A stretch of 64,000 nt of DNA from Janthinobacterium rivuli (GTDB lineage Bacteria > Pseudomonadota > Gammaproteobacteria > Burkholderiales > Burkholderiaceae_D): NCBI RefSeq assembly GCF_029690045.1, contig NZ_CP121464.1, positions 1,488,001 through 1,552,000 on the forward strand, in the 5' to 3' direction. Positions 57,685 through 64,000 of the stretch are shown one piece after another. A model generated the notes under the pieces. That model was not told the DNA's origin. It saw nothing but the letters and a program-made list of their open reading frames with translations, and searched no databases. Numbering within the stretch: position 1 is the first letter of the stretch; every line of letters starts with the position of its first letter. Position numbers and translations under genes: made by a program.

Positions 57685-58401
57685 ATGCACATCATGATCG
57701 TGGGCGCCAGCCGGGGCCTGGGACGCGCGCTGGTCGACGGTTTGCTCGCTGACGGCCATGCCGTCATCGGCGTATCGCGCCAGCGACCTGCCGACTTGCC
57801 CGCCAGCCAGGGCGCGCAGCTGCAATGGATAGCGGCGGACCTGGCGGCACCCGCCGAGGCCGTTGAACGCATCGCGCGCGAGGCACCTGCCACATTGGAC
57901 GCGGTGATCTATAACCTGGGCGTGTGGGAAGAAAAGGCGTTCAGCGACGAGTACGCTTTCCTCGACGATGCGGACGGCGCCATCGTCGACATGGTCAATA
58001 CCAACATCACGGCGACGATATTGCTGCTCAAGCGCCTGGTGCCGCGCTTGCTGGCCAGCGGCAAGCCGCAGCTGATACTCACGGGGTCGACGTCCGGCCT
58101 GCGCCAGAGCGGCCGCCCGGAAGTGACGTTCAGCGCCTCGAAATTTGCCCTGAACGGCATCGCCGACGCCTTGCGCGAAGGATTCCGCGCACAGGGGCTG
58201 GCCGTGACGGCGCTGCAGCTGGGCTACCTGAATACCTACGATGGCTTGTCCGTGCCGCTGGCGGACGCCGCCGCGCGAGGCGAAGGTGAGCTGATTCCCG
58301 TGCATGACGTCGTCGCCGTCGTGCGTATGCTGCTGAGCCTGTCGAATGCCTCGTTCGTGCGCGAACTGGTGATGCCGGCGCTGCGCGACGAGCGCTTTTA
58401 G
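57685..58401 (+). CDS. Short-chain dehydrogenase/reductase-like protein lacking the usual Tyr
   Basis: A 238-residue Rossmann-fold protein. The NAD(P)-binding motif is GASRGLG (7-13), then NLGVWEEKAF in place of NNAG, STSGL for the catalytic Ser region, and the active-site segment VTFSASKFALNG. In a normal SDR this is YxxxK; here position 149 is Phe while K153 is kept. The enzyme may therefore be inactive as a dehydrogenase, or use another acid. Convergent with the DUF1993-like gene, 3 bp apart. Confidence 0.85.
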   Translation: MHIMIVGASRGLGRALVDGLLADGHAVIGVSRQRPADLPASQGAQLQWIAADLAAPAEAVERIAREAPATLDAVIYNLGVWEEKAFSDEYAFLDDADGAIVDMVNTNITATILLLKRLVPRLLASGKPQLILTGSTSGLRQSGRPEVTFSASKFALNGIADALREGFRAQGLAVTALQLGYLNTYDGLSVPLADAAARGEGELIPVHDVVAVVRMLLSLSNASFVRELVMPALRDERF

Positions 58402-58404
58402 GCT

Positions 58405-58683
58405 TTACGCCGGAAACAGCGCCCCGGCTTGTCGCATGTTGGCGGGCGTGGCGAGCCGGGGCAGCGCTTGCCGCGTCAGCCGGCACACGGCTTCCTGCGC
58501 CTGGGTGCACGTGAATTCCACCTGCCGCGCCAGGGTGTGCATGTCGGGCGCCAGCCGTGATACGAGCAGGTTTTGCGCATCGAAACTCAGCGCCTGGGCG
58601 CGTTCTTCGCCTTTCGCTAACAGCGTCGTCAGGGAGCGCAGCATCTGTGCAAAGCAGGGGATGGTGATGGCGTAGACCGACAT
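58405..58683 (-). CDS. DUF1993-like protein, about half normal length
   Basis: A 92-residue protein. The start at 58683 (MSVYAITIPCFAQMLRSLTT) has GAGGAGG just upstream. FDAQNLLVSRLAPDMHTLAR is the typical first half of DUF1993 proteins, which are usually about 165-175 residues. The second half is missing, and no frame downstream restores it, so this is a C-terminal truncation or a remnant. Function of the family is unknown. Confidence 0.7.
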   Translation of the reverse strand: MSVYAITIPCFAQMLRSLTTLLAKGEERAQALSFDAQNLLVSRLAPDMHTLARQVEFTCTQAQEAVCRLTRQALPRLATPANMRQAGALFPA

Positions 58684-58817
58684 GGACCTCCTCAAGTAAA
58701 GGGGCGAGAGCAATACTGGCATGATGCCCGTGCCAGCCGGGTTTCAGCGTGCCGCTTGACCATGCTACAGTCCGCCATTGCCGCCAGCCCAGTGCGGCGC
58801 TCCCTGGATCAAGATTG

Positions 58818-59240
58818 ATGCCTACCTGGACTTCCCCGCCCCAACTCGTCGCCCTGGCCGCCTTCTATGCGCAAGCGCAAGCCCATCCGGAAACGCTCAG
58901 TGATGCTGTCTTCCTGGAAAATGTGAAAAGCGCCCACTGGCCCACCAATTGCTGGAGTTACGTGGAAGCATCGTTCGCCATCATCGCGCCTGCCTGTCTG
59001 CTGCGTCCGCATCTGACTGCCGAGCTGATCGCTTTCCCCATCGACGCCATGATCGCGGGCGGCCTGGAGGATGCAGGGCAAGTCATCGCAATCGGCCTGG
59101 CCTGCGCCACGCGCGACGCGCCGTATGTGGCGCCAAGCGAGGAGGGTAAGCGCTGGCTGACGCAGGTGTGGCCGGGACTGGGGGAGATGGTCGAGGCCGT
59201 GTTTCAGGCCAGGTTGCAGGAGGCGTTGGCGGAAGACTAA
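58818..59240 (+). CDS. Hypothetical protein
   Basis: A 140-residue soluble protein (MPTWTSPPQLVALAAFYAQA, CWSYVEASFAIIAPACLL). No domain is recognised. The ATG at 58818 is preferred; an in-frame upstream codon at 58749 runs through a likely promoter area. No strong ribosome site. Confidence 0.6.
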   Translation: MPTWTSPPQLVALAAFYAQAQAHPETLSDAVFLENVKSAHWPTNCWSYVEASFAIIAPACLLRPHLTAELIAFPIDAMIAGGLEDAGQVIAIGLACATRDAPYVAPSEEGKRWLTQVWPGLGEMVEAVFQARLQEALAED

Positions 59241-59252
59241 GCAAGCTGGTGC

Positions 59253-59290
59253 TTGACTTGGAAAGCTGGTTTACGTTATGGTATACGTAA
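59253..59290 (+). promoter_or_regulatory. Promoter and operator of the MarR-GNAT gene
   Basis: TTGACT (59253-59258), 18-bp spacer, TATGGT (59277-59282). An inverted repeat ttacg-N10-cgtaa (59271-59290) overlaps the -10, a position that suits autorepression by the MarR half of the downstream protein. Confidence 0.45.
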
Positions 59291-59314
59291 CTACCTACAT
59301 ATATCCTGACTAAC

Positions 59315-60280
59315 ATGTCCTCCACCCTGCAAACCTACGGCTCCCTGATGCTGGCCAGCCGCCTGCGTCGTCTTTCCGATCAACTGTATGCCGGCGTCGA
59401 TACCAGCTATCTGGCGGCCGGCGTCGAGCTGACGTCGCGCTGCTTCCCCTTGTTATTGCTGCTGCGCGACAACGGTCCAACGGCGATCACGGCCCTGGCC
59501 GCGCAGATCGGGCAGACGCATCCTGTGGTGGTGCAGCTGGGGCGCAAGCTGCTCGATGCGGGCGTGGTAACGGAGATGCCGGACGCCAAGGATGAGCGTC
59601 GCCGTCTGCTGGCGCTGTCCGACGCGGGGCAAGCCTTGCTGCGCGACATGGCGCCGCTGTGGGACGATGTGCGCGCGGCCGTCGATACGGTATTTGAGCA
59701 AGGCGCGCCGCAACTGATGGCCAGTTTGGACCGGGCGGAAGCGCGCCTGCAGGCGCAAGGCTTTGGCGAGACCATCGCCGCCTGCCGGCGCCAGCGCGAG
59801 CGGGCCGCCGTGGAGATCATTGATTACGGGGCGCACTATGCGGCCGACTTCAAGCGTCTGAATATCGAATGGCTGGAACGCTATTTCTATGTTGAGGCGC
59901 TCGACGACAAGGTGCTGTCCGATCCGCAAAGCTCGATTCTCGACGCTGGCGGGCAGATTTTCCTCGCGCGCCTGGATGGCAAGATCGTTGGCACTTGCGC
60001 GCTGATCCGCGCCGATGACGCCAGTATCGAGTTGTCGAAGATGGCTGTCACGCCCGAATGCCAGGGCCTGGGCATCGCGCGCAGGCTGATCGAACGGGCC
60101 TTCGATGCATTCGAGGCCAGCGGCGCGCAACTGCTGTTCCTGGAGTCGAACAGCAAGCTGGCGCCCGCCATCCGCCTGTATGAAAGCAGCGGCTTTGCCC
60201 ACGTGGCGCGGCCGGCCGGCGACGCGCATTATCAGCGCGCCGACGTCTACATGGAGTGGCAGGGCAGGCCGCGTAGTTGA
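59315..60280 (+). CDS. MarR-GNAT fusion regulator/acetyltransferase
   Basis: A 321-residue two-domain protein. Residues 1 to about 145 are a MarR winged helix (ITALAAQIGQTHPVVVQLGR, then KLLDAGVVTEMPDAKDERRR). Residues about 165-318 are a GNAT N-acetyltransferase with ELSKMAVTPECQGLGIARRL as the acetyl-CoA loop (QGLGIA) and LFLESNSKLAPAIRLYESSG. MarR-GNAT fusions are common in Proteobacteria; substrates are mostly unknown. Upstream lies a promoter with an overlapping inverted repeat. Confidence 0.92.
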   Translation: MSSTLQTYGSLMLASRLRRLSDQLYAGVDTSYLAAGVELTSRCFPLLLLLRDNGPTAITALAAQIGQTHPVVVQLGRKLLDAGVVTEMPDAKDERRRLLALSDAGQALLRDMAPLWDDVRAAVDTVFEQGAPQLMASLDRAEARLQAQGFGETIAACRRQRERAAVEIIDYGAHYAADFKRLNIEWLERYFYVEALDDKVLSDPQSSILDAGGQIFLARLDGKIVGTCALIRADDASIELSKMAVTPECQGLGIARRLIERAFDAFEASGAQLLFLESNSKLAPAIRLYESSGFAHVARPAGDAHYQRADVYMEWQGRPRS

Positions 60281-60326
60281 ACACCCCATCGGCCGTCTCC
60301 CGCGTTACAATACGCGCACCCATAAC

Positions 60327-60340
60327 GGAACTTAGGTTCC
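60327..60340. promoter_or_regulatory. TetR operator candidate 1
   Basis: GGAAC-ttag-GTTCC, a perfect 5-bp inverted repeat preceded by C, 24-37 bp before the tetR start. The same architecture recurs at 61029-61042. Confidence 0.55.
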
Positions 60341-60363
60341 ACTATTCGAGACGCCGACGCCGC

Positions 60364-61002
60364 ATGCCTTCCTTTCCAATGCCCTTCCCGCAGATGATCG
60401 TTCCCCCGGAACCCACCCAGGCGCGCAGCAAGCAAGCGTTCGAGCGCCTGCTGCAGGTCGGTGAACAGTTGCTGGCGGAAAACCGTTTCGATGAAATCGG
60501 CGTGGCTGATCTGGCGAAACTGGCGGAAACCTCGGTGGGCACGTTTTACCGTTTGTTGGGCGACAAGGACACCTTGAGCCGCTTGCTGCTGCAGCGCTTT
60601 TTTTCCGACATGGTGGAAAAGGTCGAGACCCTGACGGAGCTGCGCCAGTGGGAAGGGCGCAGCCTGGAAGAGTTCATCCGCGCCATGGTGGCCATGTTCG
60701 TGGCCGTGAATGGCGGGCGCAGCGGCGTCTTGCGGGCCTTGATCACGCGCGCGTCGCAGGATGCGCAATTTCGCGACAGGGTGCACCAGATCAATCATTT
60801 GATCTCGCAACGCACGGTCGCCGTACTGGCCAGCAAGTCGTCCAGCATCCGTCACCCGAATCCCACGCAGGCGATGATGGTGGTGCCGCCCGTGCTGCTG
60901 GGCATCCTGAACCAGCACACCCTGACGGGTTCGCTGTCCTTTTTGTCGGGCGCGGCGCTCGAGGATGAACTGGTGCGTGTTGCTTTAAATTACCTGACTT
61001 GA
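60364..61002 (+). CDS. TetR-family transcriptional regulator
   Basis: A 212-residue repressor. Start at 60364 (MPSFPMPFPQMIVPPEPTQ), an ATG after a promoter-like spacer; an in-frame longer version would overlap the GNAT gene. HTH near residues 20-65: ARSKQAFERLLQVGEQLLAE, FDEIGVADLAKLAETSVGTF, YRLLGDKDTL. The C-terminal ligand domain is without known homology. Inverted repeats upstream of itself and of the hydrolase gene suggest it regulates both. Confidence 0.9.
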   Translation: MPSFPMPFPQMIVPPEPTQARSKQAFERLLQVGEQLLAENRFDEIGVADLAKLAETSVGTFYRLLGDKDTLSRLLLQRFFSDMVEKVETLTELRQWEGRSLEEFIRAMVAMFVAVNGGRSGVLRALITRASQDAQFRDRVHQINHLISQRTVAVLASKSSSIRHPNPTQAMMVVPPVLLGILNQHTLTGSLSFLSGAALEDELVRVALNYLT

Positions 61003-61028
61003 ACTATTTAGCGATTTAACTTGAAATC

Positions 61029-61042
61029 GGAATTCGGATTCC
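61029..61042. promoter_or_regulatory. TetR operator candidate 2
   Basis: GGAAT-tcgg-ATTCC, a perfect 5-bp inverted repeat preceded by C, 77-90 bp before the hydrolase start. It matches the tetR-upstream site as CGGAAY-N4-RTTCC. Confidence 0.55.
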
Positions 61043-61118
61043 GTATTATGTTTTCCAACAGCAGGAAAACATATTCCTGCACCTGAACACAAAGCATGTT
61101 CAACAGCAAGGAGACAGA

Positions 61119-61913
61119 ATGCGGCGTCACACGACATCCGATGTTCCATTGCATTACCTCGACCTCGGCAAGCAGCAGGGCGAGCCCGTGTTTCTGCTGC
61201 ACGGCCTCGGCTCCTGCGCCGAAGACTGGCGCCCGCAGATCGACGCTCTCGGCAGCAGCTATCGCCTGATCGTGCCCGACCTGCGCGGCCATGGCGCCAG
61301 TCCCGCGCCCAACGGCGACTGGCAGATCGGCGACTTCGCCAACGACCTCTTCAATTTGATGGACCAGCTCGACGTGCCGCGCGCGCACATCGTCGGCTTT
61401 TCCCTGGGCGGCATGGTGGGCCTGGAAATGGCCAACCGCGCACCGGGCAGGGTGGCCAGCTTGTGCCTGATCAATTCCCAGCCGTTCCAGGGTAGCAAAC
61501 CGGCCGCGCTGCTGTTTGCCTACTGGCTCCGGCGCACGGTGATCGCCACCTTCGGCCTGAAAGCCATGGGCAAGATCATCGGCAAGAAATTGTTTCCCGA
61601 TCCTGCTCAGCAAGCGCTCGTCGAGCGCTTCGCCACGCAGATGGCGGGCATGGACAAGCGCGCCTACCTGGCCGCGCTGGACGCCATTTTCCACTGGGAT
61701 ATCGATATTCACTTCCAGGCCCTGGCCATGCCCGTCCTCATCATGGCGGCCGACCAGGATTACACGCCCGTCGCCAGCAAGCGGGCCTTTGCCGCACAGT
61801 TTCAGCAGTGCGAGATCGAGATCATCGCGAACTCGCGCCATGCCACGCCCCTGGACCAGGCGCAGCGTGTGAATACCTTGTTGCAGTCCTTCCTTACCAT
61901 AAATTCAAAATAA
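61119..61913 (+). CDS. Alpha/beta hydrolase
   Basis: A 264-residue alpha/beta-fold hydrolase with AAGGAGA before the ATG. Oxyanion region FLLHGLGSCAEDW (HG at 28-29), nucleophile elbow GFSLGG with S95, acid in MAADQDYTPV and catalytic His in NSRHATPLDQ. It is soluble, without signal peptide. It lies between tetR and a TonB-dependent receptor. A role in degrading an imported ester or lactone is inference. Confidence 0.9.
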   Translation: MRRHTTSDVPLHYLDLGKQQGEPVFLLHGLGSCAEDWRPQIDALGSSYRLIVPDLRGHGASPAPNGDWQIGDFANDLFNLMDQLDVPRAHIVGFSLGGMVGLEMANRAPGRVASLCLINSQPFQGSKPAALLFAYWLRRTVIATFGLKAMGKIIGKKLFPDPAQQALVERFATQMAGMDKRAYLAALDAIFHWDIDIHFQALAMPVLIMAADQDYTPVASKRAFAAQFQQCEIEIIANSRHATPLDQAQRVNTLLQSFLTINSK

Positions 61914-62061
61914 ACAGGCCACTCGCCGCACGGGCCGAGGGCCGGGAAACAGTCATCGCAGGGCAGGTGCACGCATTGCGCGCGCCGGTACCGTTACGTC
62001 TTGCGAATCTGTAAACCGGTCGTCTTCTCTGGCGGTCAGCAAGCCTGACATTGGAGACGCT

Positions 62062-64000
62062 ATGAAACTTGCTTTGAAATTGATGCCCGCCGCCCTCGCC
62101 GTTGCCGGCGCCTTTGCCACCCAGACCCAGGCGCAGGAAGCCATCCCGGCCACTGCTGTCAGCGCCCAGGAAGCCAGCGAGGCGAAAGAACGCATGGAAA
62201 CCGTCACGGTCTCTGCCCGCCGCCGCGAAGAGCGCCTGCAGGACGTGCCGCTGGCCGTCACGGCGTTTTCCGCCAAGGCCCTGGAACGGGCGAATATCCA
62301 GAACCTGGCCGACTTGCAGGAGCGCGTGCCGAACCTGACCGTGTACGCCTCGCGCGGCACGAATACGACATTGACGGCCTTCATTCGCGGCGTGGGCCAG
62401 GCTGACCCTGTCTGGGGCGTGGATCCGGGCGTGGGCATTTATTTTGACGACGTCTACATGGCCAGGCCGCAAGGCGCACTGCTCGATGTGTTCGACGTGC
62501 AACGCATCGAAGTGCTGCGCGGCCCGCAAGGCACCCTGTACGGCAAGAACACCATCGGCGGCGCCATCAAATACATTTCGCGTCCGCTGGCGAAGGAAAA
62601 CGGCGTGTCGGCGGAAGTGGGTATCGGCAACTACAAGCAGCGCAACTTCAAGGCCGCCTTCAATCTGGCCAACGAGAGCGGAACCTGGCGCGCGCGCCTG
62701 GCGGCCGCCAAGCTGGATCGCGACGGTTTTGGCCGCAACACCTTCAATGGCGAACAGGTCAGCGACCAGGACAGCACGGCCGCGCGCCTGTCCGTCGGCT
62801 ACTTTCCGCAAGACATCCCCTTGACCGTCGTGCTGAGCCTGGACGCCACGGATGATAAGTCCGGCGTGCGCGGTTTCCAGCGCATGGGCGTGAGCGCCTT
62901 CGACCCGCTCAAGCGACCCGCCAGCACGGATGCGTATGACATCCAGAGCGGCATGCCGGGCAACAATTTCACGCACAACCGGGGCGGCTCGCTGGTGGCC
63001 AACTACACCTTGTCGAACGACTGGTCCGTGAAAGTGATCGGCGCCAAGCGGCGCAGCACGTCCGAGCAAACCATCGACTTCGACGGCTTGCCGCAACCGA
63101 TTGCCGACGTGTTCGGCGACTCGCGCGACGAACAGAAAAGCCTGGAATTGCAGGCCTCGTACAGTGGCGACTACGGCGCCGGCGTGGTCGGCCTGTACCG
63201 CTTCGAAGGCACGGCCGGCGGCGGCATCTACAACAACTTCCTGGGGCGCCAGTTCACGGCCGCCGTCAGTACGGTGGAGACGGACAGCACGGCGCTGTAC
63301 ACGGACTGGACCTGGCCGCTGGGCAAGGTGTGGAGCATCAATGCGGGCTTGCGCCACACGCGCGAGGAAAAGCGCGCCATCGTGCTGAACCGCGCTTTTG
63401 CCGACGTGGGCTTTACGCGGCCCATCCAGACGGCGGCTGACTTCGACAAGTCCTTGTCGGTCAGCAATACCTCGCCGAAACTGTCAGTGCGCTATGAAGC
63501 GTCGAAGACGACGAATTTCTACAGCAACCTGTCGCGCGGCTTCAAGTCGGGCGGCTACAACGTGCGCGCCAACAACCTGGTGGTGCCCGATTCGGCGCGG
63601 CCGTACAAGGATGAAAAGCTCGACGCGCTGGAAGTGGGCATGAAGTACGCGGCGCCGGACGACACGTTCGACGCCAACGTGGCCCTGTTTTACAACCGCT
63701 ACAAGGATATCCAGTTGTCGGTGTTCACCAGCTACGTGCAGCCGGGCGGCGTGCCGGGCTTCTATGGCGACTTCACGAACGCGGGCAAGGCGACCGTGAA
63801 AGGCGCCGAGTTCGAATTTTCGTGGCGGCCCAACCGCCAGTGGGAAGTCAACGGCTTCCTCGCGCTGCTGAACGCCAACTATGACGAGTTCATGAGCGGC
63901 GGCAAGAACATTGCGGATACGCAAAAGTTCAGCAATACACCAGCCCGGCAAGTGGGCTTGAACCTGACACGCACGGACCGCGACGTGTTCGGCGGCGCCT
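62062..64000 (+). CDS. TonB-dependent receptor (cut by window edge)
   Basis: The first 646 codons of an outer-membrane receptor, open at the right edge. ATG at 62062 with GGAGA upstream; signal peptide 1-24 (ending TQTQAQ). TonB box region METVTVSARRREERLQDVPL, plug with ANIQNLADLQERVPNLTVYA, FIRGVGQADP, GVGIYFDDVYMARPQGALLD and VEVLRGPQGTLYGKNTIGGA (first residue I in the sequence). The barrel is in progress. This type is common in sphingomonads and Xanthomonas for plant compounds and unusual substrates. Its position after tetR and a hydrolase suggests an uptake-and-cleavage unit. Confidence 0.92.
   Translation, partial: MKLALKLMPAALAVAGAFATQTQAQEAIPATAVSAQEASEAKERMETVTVSARRREERLQDVPLAVTAFSAKALERANIQNLADLQERVPNLTVYASRGTNTTLTAFIRGVGQADPVWGVDPGVGIYFDDVYMARPQGALLDVFDVQRIEVLRGPQGTLYGKNTIGGAIKYISRPLAKENGVSAEVGIGNYKQRNFKAAFNLANESGTWRARLAAAKLDRDGFGRNTFNGEQVSDQDSTAARLSVGYFPQDIPLTVVLSLDATDDKSGVRGFQRMGVSAFDPLKRPASTDAYDIQSGMPGNNFTHNRGGSLVANYTLSNDWSVKVIGAKRRSTSEQTIDFDGLPQPIADVFGDSRDEQKSLELQASYSGDYGAGVVGLYRFEGTAGGGIYNNFLGRQFTAAVSTVETDSTALYTDWTWPLGKVWSINAGLRHTREEKRAIVLNRAFADVGFTRPIQTAADFDKSLSVSNTSPKLSVRYEASKTTNFYSNLSRGFKSGGYNVRANNLVVPDSARPYKDEKLDALEVGMKYAAPDDTFDANVALFYNRYKDIQLSVFTSYVQPGGVPGFYGDFTNAGKATVKGAEFEFSWRPNRQWEVNGFLALLNANYDEFMSGGKNIADTQKFSNTPARQVGLNLTRTDRDVFGGA

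Noticed and set aside
58130..58510. Alternative frame that might restore the missing half of the DUF1993-like protein
   Set aside because: Its translation is Arg/Ala-rich shadow of the SDR gene and shows no DUF1993 similarity.

Overview
The window looks like a high-GC betaproteobacterial chromosome of the Oxalobacteraceae, probably Janthinobacterium or a close relative. This is an inference from the proteins: a rimP-nusA-infB-rbfA-truB block, a large RluB with Ala/Lys-rich and Gly/Arg/Gln-rich tails, a PEP-CTERM protein, several TonB-dependent receptors and a 526-residue isocitrate lyase of the Pseudomonas type. No strain can be named from the sequence alone.

Left part (1-15.6 kb): two tandem paralogous TonB-dependent receptors on the minus strand (the first cut by the window edge), then a plus-strand peptide ABC transporter operon (binding protein, two permeases, fused double ATPase), a DedA-rhodanese fusion, glucokinase with a HexR-like operator, and scpB overlapping rluB. 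Centre-left (15.6-30 kb): the translation operon rimP-nusA-infB-rbfA-truB behind a promoter and a leader that ends in a strong intrinsic terminator (possible attenuator), then typA, dusA, a chemoreceptor, a TonB-C-like periplasmic protein and two lipoproteins. Centre (30-41.5 kb): a 38-codon membrane protein, a PEP-CTERM protein, a Fur-box-controlled FecA-type receptor, a lone receiver protein, an HI1419/HI1420-type toxin-antitoxin pair, tRNA-His, murI, class I fumarase, a YqhA-like membrane protein and acs.

At 41.6-53.74 kb an integrated island sits in the 3' end of tRNA-Ser(GGA). A 13-bp copy of the tRNA 3' end (41592-41604) recurs at 53727-53739, just before the aceA terminator. The island carries a P4-type integrase, a small ORF, an unusually hairpin-dense noncoding region of about 0.8 kb with its own promoter-like sequence, a second tyrosine recombinase, an AlpA regulator, a three-gene operon (sce7726-like nuclease-fold protein, sce7725-like protein, RES-domain protein) and a 1230-residue reverse transcriptase-nitrilase fusion of the DRT1/UG1 antiphage type. 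The cargo is clearly more AT-rich than the chromosome, most strongly in the reverse transcriptase gene. I read the island as a defence island. The RES/sce7725/sce7726 operon and the structured noncoding region are the parts least explained by known systems.

Right part (53.8-64 kb): aceA with palindromic operator candidates upstream, a SUKH-family protein, an MFS symporter, an SDR protein lacking the usual catalytic Tyr, a short DUF1993-like protein, a MarR-GNAT fusion, and a TetR regulator, alpha/beta hydrolase and TonB-dependent receptor cluster in which tetR and the hydrolase share the same inverted repeat. The last receptor is cut by the window end.
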